This document shows, one piece after another, positions 7,191 through 15,572 of a stretch of 64,000 bases of DNA. Source of the stretch: DASSUW01 sp963740605. GTDB taxonomy: Bacteria; Actinomycetota; Thermoleophilia; Solirubrobacterales; Solirubrobacteraceae. The stretch covers positions 124,001 through 188,000 of the forward strand of contig CAVUFC010000014.1 of assembly GCA_963740605.1 (NCBI GenBank), read 5' to 3'. Under the pieces are notes generated by a model. The model was given only the letters and a program-made list of their open reading frames with translations, searched no databases and was not told the origin of the DNA. The translations under genes were made by a program, and so were the position numbers. Numbering within the stretch: the first letter of the stretch is position 1; the number at the start of each line of letters is the position of its first letter.

Positions 7191-8579
7191 ATGGAGCTGG
7201 ACCTTCTCGTCATCGGTTCGGGGCCGAGCGGTCAGAAGGCCGCGATCCAGGCCGCCAAGCTGGGGAAGCGGGTGGCCGTGGCGGAGCGCCGCGAGCGCCT
7301 CGGCGGCGTGTCGATCCACACCGGGACGATCCCCTCCAAGACCTTGCGTGAGGCGGTGCTGGAGCAGGTCGCCCAGCGGCCGCTCGATGTCCTCGATCCG
7401 ACCCGCGTCGAGGAGAGCGAGCAGCGCACCCTCGAGCAGCTGATGGACCGCACCGCACGGGTCGTGGCGGCCGAGACGTCGGTCGTGCGGGAGCAGTTCC
7501 GGCGCAACCGCGTCGGATTGCTGCCTGGCCAGGCCCACTTCGACGACGCCAACACCGTCCGGATCGAGGACTCCGACGAGCCGATCCGCGCGCGCCGCAT
7601 CATCATCGCGTGCGGCACGCGGCCGGCGCGCCCGGCCTCGGTCGAGTTCGACGACCGCACGGTGATCGACTCCGACGGCCTGCTCAAGCTCGAGCACAAC
7701 GTGCCGCGCACGATGACGGTAGTCGGGGCCGGGGTGATCGGCATCGAGTACGCGTCGATGTTCGGCGCGCTCGGCACCAAGGTGACGGTCGTCGACAAGC
7801 GCGACCGCGTGCTGCCGTGGCTCGACGGCGAGATCGGCGAGGCGTTCCAGTACATGCTGCGGCGCGCCAACGTGACGTTCCGGATGCGGGAAAGCGTCGC
7901 CGCGGTGGAGCTCGAGACCGACGCCCGCGGCCCCAAGGTCGTGCTCGAGTCGGGCAAGGAGCTCATCTCGGAGACCGTCCTGTACGCGACCGGTCGCCAG
8001 GGCGACACCGAGGCGCTGCGGCTCGAGAACGCCGGGCTCGAGGCCGACTCGCGCGGGCGCATCGACGTCGACGACAACCACCAGACCGCCGTCCCGCACA
8101 TCTTCGCGGTCGGCGACGTGTCGGGCGGCGGCCTCGCGGCCACGGCGATGGAGCAGGGCCGGATCGCGACGCTGCACGCGTTCGGCGAGCCGATCGAGAC
8201 GCTGCCCGAGCTGGTCCCGACCGGCGTCTACGCGATCCCCGAGATCGCGATGGTCGGCCAGACCGAGGAGCAGCTGACGGACCAGGCCGTGCCGTACGTG
8301 ACGGGCATCGCGCGCTGGAGCGAGCTCGCTCGGGGACTCATGACGGGCGACGAGGACGGCCTGCTGAAGCTGCTCGTCTCCCCCGTCGATCGGCGGCTGC
8401 TCGGCGTGCACGTGATCGGCACGGGCGCGACCGACCTCGTGCACATCGGGCAGGCCGTGATGGGCGGGTCGTCGACGATCGACTTCCTCGTCACCGCGGT
8501 CTTCAACTACCCGACGTTCGCCGAGTCCTACAAGGTCGCGGCGCTCGACGCGAGCAACCGCATCAGGGCGATGGCGTAG
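7191..8579 (+). CDS. sthA: Si-specific (soluble) NAD(P)+ transhydrogenase
   Basis: Flavoprotein disulfide reductase family, 462 aa, transferring hydride between NADPH and NAD+. N-terminal FAD Rossmann 'DLLVIGSGPSGQKAAIQAAK'; the 'SIHTGTIPSKTLREAV' stretch is diagnostic because the redox CxxxxC of lipoamide dehydrogenase is absent (Thr-Gly-Thr replaces it). The second Rossmann is 'MTVVGAGVIGIEYASMFGAL', the FAD loop 'IFAVGDVSGGGLAATAMEQG', and the C-terminal dimerisation domain begins near 'VPTGVYAIPEIAMVG'. Start at 7191 rather than 7155, since the family begins at this Met and a -10-like box lies 8 nt upstream. The 3' end overlaps the convergent SPFH gene by 17 bp. Confidence 0.95.
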   Translation: MELDLLVIGSGPSGQKAAIQAAKLGKRVAVAERRERLGGVSIHTGTIPSKTLREAVLEQVAQRPLDVLDPTRVEESEQRTLEQLMDRTARVVAAETSVVREQFRRNRVGLLPGQAHFDDANTVRIEDSDEPIRARRIIIACGTRPARPASVEFDDRTVIDSDGLLKLEHNVPRTMTVVGAGVIGIEYASMFGALGTKVTVVDKRDRVLPWLDGEIGEAFQYMLRRANVTFRMRESVAAVELETDARGPKVVLESGKELISETVLYATGRQGDTEALRLENAGLEADSRGRIDVDDNHQTAVPHIFAVGDVSGGGLAATAMEQGRIATLHAFGEPIETLPELVPTGVYAIPEIAMVGQTEEQLTDQAVPYVTGIARWSELARGLMTGDEDGLLKLLVSPVDRRLLGVHVIGTGATDLVHIGQAVMGGSSTIDFLVTAVFNYPTFAESYKVAALDASNRIRAMA

Positions 8580-9606
8580 GCGGTTCCTCGGGCCGGTGCA
8601 GATCCGCGCCCGGGGCATGCGCGCTCGTGGCCTCCGCGGCCGCGTCGGCGGCCGCCTTCGCGGCCTCCGCCGCGTCAGCCGCAGCCGCCTCGCTGGCCTC
8701 GCGCACCTCGGCCCGCGCCTGCGGGCGGCGCGGCGGCGCGGCGTCGGCGAACCGCTCCGTGAGGTTGCCGAGCGCCTGCGTGAACTCGCTCGGGATCACG
8801 AAGATCTTGCTCGCCGGCCCCTGCGCCAGCTGCGGGAGCATCTGCAGGTACTGGTAGGAGAGCAGCCGCTCGTCCGGCACGCCGTCGTGGATCGCTCCGA
8901 ACACCGTCTCGATCGCCTTCGCCTCGCCCTCGGCGCGCAGGATCGCCGCGGTGCGGGCGCCCTCGGCCTTGAGCACGGCCGACTGCTTCTCGCCCTCGGC
9001 GGTGAGGATCTGCGACTGCTTGACGCCCTCGGCGGTGAGGATCGTGGCGCGGCGGTCGCGCTCGGCCCGCATCTGCTTCTCCATCGCCTCCTGGACCGTG
9101 CGCGGCGGCTCGACCGACTTGAGCTCGACGCGATTGACGCGGATGCCCCACTTGCCCGTCGCCTCGTCGAGGACCACGCGGAGCTGGGAGTTGACGTTGT
9201 CGCGCGAGGTCAGCGTCTCCTCGAGCGTGAGGCCGCCGATCACGTTGCGCAGCGTGGTGACGGTGAGCTGCTCGATCGCCTGCAGCGGGTTGGCGACCTC
9301 GTACGTCGACGCCTTCGGATCGGTGATCGTGAAGTAGATGACGGTGTCGATCCCCACCACCAGGTTGTCCTCGGTGATCACCGGCTGGGGCGGGAACGAG
9401 ACCACCTGCTCGCGCAGGTCCAGCAGCGGCTTGACGCGATCGACGAACGGCACGATCAGCGCCAGCCCCGGGTCGAGCGTTCGTGAGTAGCGGCCGAGGC
9501 GCTCCACGATCCCCGCGCGGGCCTGCGGGACGATCCGGACGCCCGACGCCGCGACGATGAACAGGAACACCGCGAGGACGATCAGTGCGATGACTGCGGG
9601 ATCCAC
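8563..9606 (-). CDS. SPFH/band-7 domain membrane protein (stomatin/QmcA type)
   Basis: 347 aa. One N-terminal membrane helix ('VIALIVLAVFLFIVAASG'), then the band-7 domain ('VPQARAGIVERLGRYSRTLD', 'VITEDNLVVGIDTVIYFTI', 'LRNVIGGLTLEETLTSRD', 'WGIRVNRVELKSVEPP') and a coiled coil with three imperfect repeats of 'AEGEKQSAVLK' type. It ends in an Ala-rich, probably disordered tail. Such proteins form membrane microdomain rings and pair with NfeD proteins; the nfeD-like gene follows... upstream on the same strand, 10 bp away, supporting a two-gene unit. Function inferred from family. Confidence 0.92.
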   Translation of the reverse strand: MDPAVIALIVLAVFLFIVAASGVRIVPQARAGIVERLGRYSRTLDPGLALIVPFVDRVKPLLDLREQVVSFPPQPVITEDNLVVGIDTVIYFTITDPKASTYEVANPLQAIEQLTVTTLRNVIGGLTLEETLTSRDNVNSQLRVVLDEATGKWGIRVNRVELKSVEPPRTVQEAMEKQMRAERDRRATILTAEGVKQSQILTAEGEKQSAVLKAEGARTAAILRAEGEAKAIETVFGAIHDGVPDERLLSYQYLQMLPQLAQGPASKIFVIPSEFTQALGNLTERFADAAPPRRPQARAEVREASEAAAADAAEAAKAAADAAAEATSAHAPGADLHRPEEPPTPSP

Positions 9607-9616
9607 TAGTGCCTCC

Positions 9617-10048
9617 TCATTCCGTGACGAACGCCGTGGCGCCCCTGATCTCGACGACCTGCACTCTCTTGCCGGACTCGATCACCTCATCGTCATCGTA
9701 GGAGCGGGCGGTCCAGACCTCGCCGCCGATCCGCACGCTGCCGAGACCTTCATCGTTGGCGATCCGCTCCACGACCATCGCGCTGCTACCCACCAGCGCC
9801 GCGGTGCCGGTCCGCAGCAGCGGTGGCTGGCGGCGGTGCGAGCGGGCGAGCGGCCGCAGCGCGGCCAGGACGGTGACCGAGACGAGCAGGAAGACGGCCC
9901 AGCTGATCAGCGCGCCACCGCCCGCGCCGCTCACGATCGCGGCGACGAGTGCGCCGACCGCGAACGGGGCGAGGAAGAACCCGAGCGTGGCGATCTCACC
10001 GACACCGAAGACCACCGCTGCTATCAGCCAGACAACCCAAGGGTCCAT
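9617..10048 (-). CDS. NfeD-like membrane protein
   Basis: 143 aa. Two or three membrane helices in the first ~70 residues ('WLIAAVVFGVGEIATLGFFL', 'AVFLLVSVTVLAALRP'), then the OB-fold NfeD domain: 'TGTAALVGSSAMVVERI', 'GSVRIGGEVWTARSYDD' and 'GKRVQVVEIRGATAFV'. Short-form NfeD partners of SPFH proteins have this architecture; here it precedes the SPFH gene in the same operon (10-bp gap). Confidence 0.92.
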   Translation of the reverse strand: MDPWVVWLIAAVVFGVGEIATLGFFLAPFAVGALVAAIVSGAGGGALISWAVFLLVSVTVLAALRPLARSHRRQPPLLRTGTAALVGSSAMVVERIANDEGLGSVRIGGEVWTARSYDDDEVIESGKRVQVVEIRGATAFVTE

Positions 10049-10054
10049 TGGTTC

Positions 10055-10762
10055 CTATCTCGACACCGGAACGTTGAAGTACCTCTCAGGATAAGGCTCG
10101 TTGCGCAAAGTGAAGTGCCACCACTCGTTGTCGTACGGGGCGAAGCCGACGCGGTTCAAGGCGGCCCGGAGCCGGAGGCGGTTGCGATGCGGCCGGCCGG
10201 TGATCGCCGGGTGGAACGTGTGGGCGCGCGGGTCCATGCAGTCGTAGGTCGTCCCCATGGGCACGCTGTTGTCGCGGAACCGCTTGCGGTAGGGCGCCGT
10301 GCATGAGCGCAGGCGGCCGTCCCAGGCGGGCGGCGCCTTGGCCGGCAGCCTGACGAGCGTGATGTCGACGGTGCTGCCGCGGCTGTGGCCTGAGCGGTGG
10401 GCGATGTAGCCGTCCACGAACGCCCGCGACTTGTCCGTGTGCGGGTAGAACTCCGCCTTCATCTTCTGGTCGCCCAGGTCCTGCGCCCAGCGGTCGAACT
10501 GGGCGACCGCGCGGGTCGGCCGGTAGCAGTCGTAGACCTTCAGGCCGTAGCCCTTGGGCTCGAGGGCGTTCTGCGCACGATGCAGCGCTCGGGCCGCCTG
10601 ACGGGTCAGCAGGCAGACCGGCTCGCGGTAGCCGTGGATGCGGCGGCCGACGAAGTTGTGCCTCGTCGCGTACCGCATGTCCTGCACGATCCTGGGGTCG
10701 ACCTGGTCGAGCGCCACGAACTGGCTCGGGGCCAGGGCCAGCGCGACCAGGGCCGCGATCAT
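10055..10762 (-). CDS. D-alanyl-D-alanine dipeptidase-like M15 peptidase (VanX/DdpX family)
   Basis: 235 aa. A short hydrophobic start ('MIAALVALALAPSQF') may be a signal peptide. Zn-peptidase motifs: 'SGHSRGSTVDITLV' (first His and Asp ligands) and 'NEWWHFTL' (catalytic Glu, third His ligand); the Arg in 'VYDCYRPTRAV' matches the VanX substrate-binding Arg. Predicted to cleave D-Ala-D-Ala, probably in peptidoglycan recycling; vanA/vanH partners are absent here, so vancomycin resistance is not implied. ATG overlaps the ftsY stop (ATGA), so it is coupled to ftsY. Confidence 0.9.
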   Translation of the reverse strand: MIAALVALALAPSQFVALDQVDPRIVQDMRYATRHNFVGRRIHGYREPVCLLTRQAARALHRAQNALEPKGYGLKVYDCYRPTRAVAQFDRWAQDLGDQKMKAEFYPHTDKSRAFVDGYIAHRSGHSRGSTVDITLVRLPAKAPPAWDGRLRSCTAPYRKRFRDNSVPMGTTYDCMDPRAHTFHPAITGRPHRNRLRLRAALNRVGFAPYDNEWWHFTLRNEPYPERYFNVPVSR

Positions 10763-11757
10763 GCCGTCAGCAGCGCCCGCGCGAAGTCGTCGGCGTCGAA
10801 CGGCCGCAGGTCCTCGAGTTGCTCGCCGATGCCGATCAGCTTCACCGGGATGTTCAGCTCGTTGGCGATCGCCAGCGCGATGCCGCCCTTCGCGGTCCCG
10901 TCGAGCTTGGTGAGCACGATGCCGGTGACGCCGACCGCCTCGCCGAACAGCTTGGCCTGGCGGACGCCGTTCTGGCCGGTCGTCGCGTCGACCGTCATCA
11001 GCGTCTCGTGCGGCGCGTCGGGCATCTGCTTGGTGATCACGCGCCGGACCTTGGTGAGCTCCTCCATCAGGTTGTGCTGCGTGTGCAGGCGCCCGGCGGT
11101 GTCGACGATCACGACGTCGGCGCCGCGCTCACGGCCGCGGGCGACCGCGTCGAACGCAACCGCGCCGGGGTCTGACCCCTCAGGTCCCTTCACTAGGTCG
11201 ACGTCGGCGCGCTCCGCCCAGCGCTCGAGCTGCTCGACGGCCGCGGCGCGGAACGTGTCGGCGGCGCCGACCACGACCTTCTGCCCGAGCGTGTGGCGCA
11301 GATGCCAGGCGAGCTTGCCAATCGTCGTCGTCTTGCCGGTGCCGTTGACGCCGACGACGAGGATCACGGCCGGCTCGTGGCGGATGTCGATCGTGTCGTC
11401 GCCGGTGCGGGCGAGCTCGGCCAGCAGCTCGGCAAGGCGGCCGGTGAGCGCCTCGCCGCCGACCAGCTCGCCCTCCTCGGCCTCGAGCTCGAGCCGCTCG
11501 ACGACCTGCGCGGTCGTGGTCGCCCCGACGTCGGCGTAGATCAGGGCCTCCTCGAGGCGCTCCCACGTCTCCTCGTCGAGATCGCCCTCGAACAGCGTCG
11601 CCTGCACCTCGGCGGCGAGCGCCTCGCGGGTCTTGCGCATCGAGTCGCGCAGGCGGCCGAAGAAGCCGCGGCGGCGGTCGGGCTCTCCGGGATCGGGGCT
11701 GTCGGCGACCTCATGGCCGCCGTCGGTGAGGAAGAGCTCATGCCAGTCCCGCGCCAC
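10759..11757 (-). CDS. ftsY: signal recognition particle receptor FtsY
   Basis: SRP receptor GTPase. Start set at GTG 11757 (332 aa); the longer frame from 11895 would run across the divergent acetyltransferase. N domain around 'RRGFFGRLRDSMRKTREALA', then 'GVNGTGKTTTIGKLAWHLR' (P-loop), 'AADTFRAAAVEQLERWAER', 'DTAGRLHTQHNLMEEL', 'TKLDGTAKGGIALAI' and the closing 'GIGEQLEDLRPFD'. A minus-strand TATCCT (11767-11772) is 9 nt from the GTG and supports this start. The acidic A domain of E. coli FtsY is essentially missing, as is common in actinobacteria. Confidence 0.96.
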   Translation of the reverse strand: MARDWHELFLTDGGHEVADSPDPGEPDRRRGFFGRLRDSMRKTREALAAEVQATLFEGDLDEETWERLEEALIYADVGATTTAQVVERLELEAEEGELVGGEALTGRLAELLAELARTGDDTIDIRHEPAVILVVGVNGTGKTTTIGKLAWHLRHTLGQKVVVGAADTFRAAAVEQLERWAERADVDLVKGPEGSDPGAVAFDAVARGRERGADVVIVDTAGRLHTQHNLMEELTKVRRVITKQMPDAPHETLMTVDATTGQNGVRQAKLFGEAVGVTGIVLTKLDGTAKGGIALAIANELNIPVKLIGIGEQLEDLRPFDADDFARALLTA

Positions 11758-11766
11758 GACGGCGGC

Positions 11767-11772
11767 AGGATA
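11767..11772 (-). promoter_or_regulatory. candidate -10 box of ftsY
   Basis: Minus-strand TATCCT, 9 nt upstream of the proposed GTG start. Confidence 0.4.
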
Positions 11773-11812
11773 GCCGCGGAATAGGCGCGCAGGGTCCGGC
11801 GTCTGCAGAGGT

Positions 11813-12379
11813 ATGCCCCGCCTTCGTCTCGTCACCCCTACGCATCCCGCCGCGGCGCCGCTGCTCGCCGGGCTCCGGCACGAGTACCAGACCACCTACG
11901 GACCGGACGTCGCAGCCGAGCTCGACGCCTACTCGCAGTACGAGTTCCTCCCGCCCGCCGGCGCATTCCTCGTGCTCGAATCTCGCGGCATCACCCTTGC
12001 GGGCGGCGCCCTGCGCCGGCTCGAGCCGGGCGTCGGTGAGATCAAGCGCATGTGGACGGCGCCCGACCATCGCGGCCGCGGCTACTCGCGGCGCGTGCTC
12101 GGCGCCCTCGAGGCGGCGGCTGCTCGCCGCGGCTACCACACGGTGCGTCTGCAGACCGGGACGTCCCAGGCGCCGGCGATCGGGCTGTACGAGACGTCGG
12201 GCTACGAGCCCGTCCGGCCGTGGGGCCCCTACGTCGACGACGCTCGGTTGCTGTCCTACGAGAAGCGCCTAGACGTGCGGGATCACCTCGCGACCGACGA
12301 GCTCGACCATGGCGAGGTCATCGTGCGCAAGATGCTGGAGCATCACTCGCTCCACACCCGCCTCCGTGAGGCTGCGTAG
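11813..12379 (+). CDS. GNAT-family N-acetyltransferase
   Basis: 188 aa. GNAT core: 'GAFLVLESRGITLAGGALRR', 'GVGEIKRMWTAPDHRGRGYS' (acetyl-CoA loop R-G-x-G) and 'GYHTVRLQTGTSQAPAIGLY'. The substrate is unknown. It resembles the second GNAT gene at 13110 ('GEIKRM', 'RGxG', 'GLYxxxGY'), so the two are probably paralogues flanking the LLM gene. The last ~37 residues, past the GNAT fold, are encoded antisense to the LLM gene's 3' end (111-bp convergent overlap), so this tail may be a read-through rather than a selected domain. Confidence 0.85.
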   Translation: MPRLRLVTPTHPAAAPLLAGLRHEYQTTYGPDVAAELDAYSQYEFLPPAGAFLVLESRGITLAGGALRRLEPGVGEIKRMWTAPDHRGRGYSRRVLGALEAAAARRGYHTVRLQTGTSQAPAIGLYETSGYEPVRPWGPYVDDARLLSYEKRLDVRDHLATDELDHGEVIVRKMLEHHSLHTRLREAA

Positions 12380-13090
12380 CTGATCGATCAGCTCGTCGGG
12401 CGACCCCTCGAGCTTGATCATCGCGGAGAACGTGATCGGATCGCGGCCGGCTTTCGCACACGCCGCCGCGATCCGCTCGCGCCGCTCGAGCGCCTCCTCG
12501 GCCGTCGGGAACACCGTGTTGTACTCGTCGGCCCAGCGGGCGGCGAGCGCGGTGCCGCGCGGACCGGCCTTGCCGCCGACGATGAGGTGCGGCCTGTGCG
12601 TGGGCTTGGGCTGCGGGTCGGCCTGCTCGAGCGTGTAGTACCGCCCCTGGAAGTCGAACGGCTCCGGCTCCCATGAGCGGCTGACGATCTCGATCTGCTC
12701 TTCGAGGCGATCGAAGCGGTGCCTGGTCGTCTCGAACGGGAAGCCGAACGCCCGGTGCTCGCCCTCGTGCCAGCCGGCGCCGATGCCGAGCTCGACCCGC
12801 CCGTCGCTGACGTGGTCGGCGGTGACGACCTCGCGCGCGAGCACCGACGGGTGGCGGAACGTGGCCGGCGAGACCAGCGTGCCGAGCCCGATCGTGCTCG
12901 TGAGGGCGGCGAGCGCGTTGATCGTGCTCCAGGCGTCGAGCGAGCCCGCTTTGGGCTTGCCGTCGAGCGATTGGTAGTGGTCGGACCGGAAGAGCGCTTC
13001 GAACCCGGACTCCTCCGCCGTGGTCGCCAGCGCGCGCCACTGGTCCCACGTGACGCCTTCCTGTCCTTCGATCATCAGGCACACCCGCAT
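12269..13090 (-). CDS. LLM-class F420-dependent oxidoreductase
   Basis: 273 aa luciferase-like (beta/alpha)8 protein. 'MRVCLMIEGQEGVTWDQWRA', 'ALFRSDHYQSL', 'LGTLVSPATFRHPSVLA', 'SDGRVELGIGAGWHEGEHRAFG' and 'PKPTHRPHLIVGGKAGPRG' are typical of LLM enzymes using F420 or FMN. Start at 13090: the upstream in-frame extension has no family similarity, and a minus-strand TATTGT (13098-13103) lies exactly 7 nt upstream. Substrate unknown. Only 19 bp separate it from the divergent GNAT at 13110. Confidence 0.9.
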   Translation of the reverse strand: MRVCLMIEGQEGVTWDQWRALATTAEESGFEALFRSDHYQSLDGKPKAGSLDAWSTINALAALTSTIGLGTLVSPATFRHPSVLAREVVTADHVSDGRVELGIGAGWHEGEHRAFGFPFETTRHRFDRLEEQIEIVSRSWEPEPFDFQGRYYTLEQADPQPKPTHRPHLIVGGKAGPRGTALAARWADEYNTVFPTAEEALERRERIAAACAKAGRDPITFSAMIKLEGSPDELIDQLRSLTEAGVERVMLQHLAHDDLAMVELVGREVIPHV

Positions 13091-13097
13091 GTTTTGG

Positions 13098-13103
13098 ACA
13101 ATA
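13098..13103 (-). promoter_or_regulatory. candidate leaderless -10 box of the LLM gene
   Basis: Minus-strand TATTGT with 7 nt to the ATG, the spacing expected when transcription starts at the A of the start codon. Confidence 0.45.
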
Positions 13104-13109
13104 CGGGCT

Positions 13110-13580
13110 GTGATCGAGATCAAGCGAGTACGCGGCGACTCGGCGCCGGCGCGGGAGATCGTCCGCGCGATGGAGGACTGGGTGACCGCGAACTTCGGCC
13201 CGACGACGCCGGACCGGACCTCGACCGTGCGCGCCGAGGAGATGGTCCCGCCGGATGGCGTGTTCGTGCTCGTCGTCGACGGCGGGCGCGTCGTGGCCGG
13301 CGGCGGTATCCGGCGCCTCGACGACGGCATCGGGGAGATCAAGCGCATGTTCGTCATGGAGGACGCCCGCGGGCAGGGCCACGCACGGCGGCTGCTCGAA
13401 GCGCTCGAGGCGGCGGCGGCGGACCTCGGTTATGAGCGCCTGCGGCTCGACACCGCCCAGTCGATGACGACGGCGATGGGGCTGTACCGGCGCGCCGGGT
13501 ACCGCGACATCTCGGACTACAACGGCAACAGCTACGCCTCGTTCTGGGGCGAGAAGGTGCTGGCTCAGCGCACGGTGTAG
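13110..13580 (+). CDS. GNAT-family N-acetyltransferase
   Basis: 156 aa from GTG 13110 ('MIEIKRVRGDSAPAREIVRA'); an earlier ATG at 13020 would overlap the divergent LLM gene. GNAT motifs: 'GVFVLVVDGGRVVAGGGIRR', 'GIGEIKRMFVMEDARGQGHA' (acetyl-CoA loop) and 'MGLYRRAGYRDI'. Substrate unknown. Paralogue of the gene at 11813. Its end overlaps the convergent epimerase gene by 16 bp. Confidence 0.88.
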   Translation: MIEIKRVRGDSAPAREIVRAMEDWVTANFGPTTPDRTSTVRAEEMVPPDGVFVLVVDGGRVVAGGGIRRLDDGIGEIKRMFVMEDARGQGHARRLLEALEAAAADLGYERLRLDTAQSMTTAMGLYRRAGYRDISDYNGNSYASFWGEKVLAQRTV

Positions 13581-14542
13581 ACGCCGGTCGACACGGCGTG
13601 GTAGCCCTTGGCGCCGACCTCTCTCGCCAGGCCGCTGCGCGGATCCTCGTTGCGCGCGAGCCGCTCCAGCGCGTAGCCGAAGTCGTACCGCGGACGCCAG
13701 CCGAGCTCGAGGCGGGCCTTCTCGTTGACGTAGACGCGCTCGATGCTGTCGAGCATCCGCCAGCCGCGGTCGGCGTAGATCTGCTCGTACTCGGGGTGGT
13801 GGCGCTTGACGACCGCGGGCGCGTCGTCGCGGAGGTCCTGCAGATCTGTACTGATGAACGGCGTGGTGGCGCTGATGATGTAGCGGCCGAAGCCGATCTC
13901 GGGCGCCCGTTCCAGCGCTTGCCGGTGCGCGCCCACGACATCCTCGAGATCGACCCGCCGGTACAGCAGCTCGTTGATCTTCAGGTTCGCGTCGTCGTAC
14001 GCGGTGCGGACCTCGTCACGGTCGTCGGGCTCGGGGAAGAACCGCGACGTGCGCAGGATCAGGACCGGGAGGCCGTGGTCACGATGGATGAGCTCGCACA
14101 GGTCCTCGGCCGCGGTCTTCGTGGCGCCGTAGACGTTGCGCGGTACCGGAGCGACATCCTCGGTGATCCACGCCGCGGGGGCGCCGGGCGGCGGCGTCAG
14201 CGCGCGGCCGAACGCGCTCGTCGTGCTCGTGAACACGAACCGGCTGTGCTGCGCCGCGACCGCCTCTTGCAGCAGGTTGAGCGTGCCGGTGATGTTCGTG
14301 TCGACGAACTCCTGCCGCTCGTGCGAGGCGACATGGGGCTTGTGCAGCGTTGCGGCGTGCAGCACCGCATCCCGGCCGGCAACCGCCTTCTCGACCAGTG
14401 CGCGGTCCGCAATCGAGCCGACGATGTCGGTGTACGGCGAGGCGAGGATGTCGAGGCCGGCCACATCCGCGCCGTCGGCGCGGAGCACGCGCACGAGCGC
14501 CTCACCGAGGTGGCCCGCGCTACCGGTGACGAGAATCCTCAT
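13565..14542 (-). CDS. NAD-dependent epimerase/dehydratase (extended SDR)
   Basis: 325 aa. N-terminal NAD motif 'MRILVTGSAGHLGEALVRVL' (GxxGxxG), 'DAVLHAATLHKPHVASHE', Ser/Thr-rich catalytic strand 'FVFTSTTSAFG' and the YxxxK pair in 'NVYGATKTAAEDLCELI'. The C-terminal half resembles nucleotide-sugar epimerases ('INELLYRRVDLEDVVGAHRQ'). The sugar substrate cannot be told. Start at 14542, where the Rossmann fold begins; the upstream in-frame extension lies in the AlkZ-like gene. Confidence 0.9.
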   Translation of the reverse strand: MRILVTGSAGHLGEALVRVLRADGADVAGLDILASPYTDIVGSIADRALVEKAVAGRDAVLHAATLHKPHVASHERQEFVDTNITGTLNLLQEAVAAQHSRFVFTSTTSAFGRALTPPPGAPAAWITEDVAPVPRNVYGATKTAAEDLCELIHRDHGLPVLILRTSRFFPEPDDRDEVRTAYDDANLKINELLYRRVDLEDVVGAHRQALERAPEIGFGRYIISATTPFISTDLQDLRDDAPAVVKRHHPEYEQIYADRGWRMLDSIERVYVNEKARLELGWRPRYDFGYALERLARNEDPRSGLAREVGAKGYHAVSTGVYTVR

Positions 14543-14552
14543 GGGAGGAGAG

Positions 14553-15572
14553 CTAAGCATCTCGGGCGAGCGTGACGCCGAGGAAGGCGGAGATCGCCTC
14601 GACCTCGGCCTCGACGCCCGCGCGCATCGCCTTCGTGACGCGCCCGAACGGGTCGAGCTCGACGCGGCGCCGCCCGCGGTCGAGCCGCCAGGTCGCGAAA
14701 ACACGGCCGTCGGAGATGGCGACCGGCCGGATGATCCCGCCGCCGGGTGCGACGCGCTCGGCGTGCTGTCCCGGGAGGACGAGGTCGCGGGACGCCCAGC
14801 CGAGCAGCCACTCGTCGAACGCCGGGAGCAACCGGACGCTGCCCGGCTCGGCGGCGTCGGCAGACGGCGCTTCCTGCCAGGCGGTCTTGACGTCGGCGGC
14901 CGGCAGCCCCGACCACCGCGCGAAGTCTTCGGCTACCGCGGGCGCGTGCCCGGCGGCGTAGCGGCGCGCGAGCTCGCGCAGCGCGTCGTCGCGGGCGGGG
15001 AGGGCGCCGGCGTCGAGCGGGCCGTACCGGCCATCGCCGACCTCGATCAAGACGCCGGCGTGCGCGGCGCGGGCGACGACGTGGATCGGCGCCTGGCCCG
15101 CCTCAGCCACCGGCACGCCGCGCTTGCGCAGGTGCGCCGCGAGCGCGTGGCGGTCGAGCGGGCCGTGCTCGCGGACGATCGCCGCCGCCTCGTGTGTGCT
15201 GCGCTCGGCGTCGGCGGGCGACAGGCCGAGCTGGCTCAGCCGGCGCTGCCCGCGGGTGAGGTGGAGCGGGCCGAAGATCGCCAGCGCGGTGGGCAGGTCG
15301 TCGGCGGCGAGGAGGTGAAGCGTGCCGCGCATTGCCCAGGTGCGGACGAGACGGCGAGCCGCGGGGACGGTCTGGGCGGCGGAGAGCGCGGCGGAGATCG
15401 TCTCGGCGTCGACACCAGGCGCGGTGCGGGCGCGGACGGCGAGCAACGCGGCGGCGCGGTCCTGGGCCTGCACGCCGACCACGGCGCGGACGGCGGCGAC
15501 CGGGTCGGCGTCGCGCGGCCCCGCGAGCCGCTGGGCCCGCAACCGGCGGCGGCGGACCTCGGCCGCGTTCAG
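14553..15572 (-). CDS. winged-helix DNA-binding domain protein of the AlkZ/YcaQ-like (HTH_42, COG3214) group
   Basis: About 339 aa. Recognised by 'VRAVVGVQAQDRAAALLAVR', 'LVRTWAMRGTLHLLAADDLP' and 'DEWLLGWASRDLVLPGQH', and the C-terminal 'GGGIIRPVAISDGRVFATWR'. COG3214 relatives include AlkZ, a glycosylase that unhooks DNA crosslinks, but the catalytic QxQ appears here only as part of 'GVQAQD', so function is inferred. The start is probably CTG 15572, overlapping the smc stop as CTGA. A TTG ten codons later would remove part of the first conserved helix; the ORF from 15845 overlaps smc by 277 bp. Confidence 0.8.
   Translation of the reverse strand: MNAAEVRRRRLRAQRLAGPRDADPVAAVRAVVGVQAQDRAAALLAVRARTAPGVDAETISAALSAAQTVPAARRLVRTWAMRGTLHLLAADDLPTALAIFGPLHLTRGQRRLSQLGLSPADAERSTHEAAAIVREHGPLDRHALAAHLRKRGVPVAEAGQAPIHVVARAAHAGVLIEVGDGRYGPLDAGALPARDDALRELARRYAAGHAPAVAEDFARWSGLPAADVKTAWQEAPSADAAEPGSVRLLPAFDEWLLGWASRDLVLPGQHAERVAPGGGIIRPVAISDGRVFATWRLDRGRRRVELDPFGRVTKAMRAGVEAEVEAISAFLGVTLARDA

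Noticed and set aside
10055..10762. vancomycin-resistance vanX
   Set aside because: No vanH/vanA ligase or VanRS nearby; the gene is coupled to ftsY, so a housekeeping dipeptidase is more likely.
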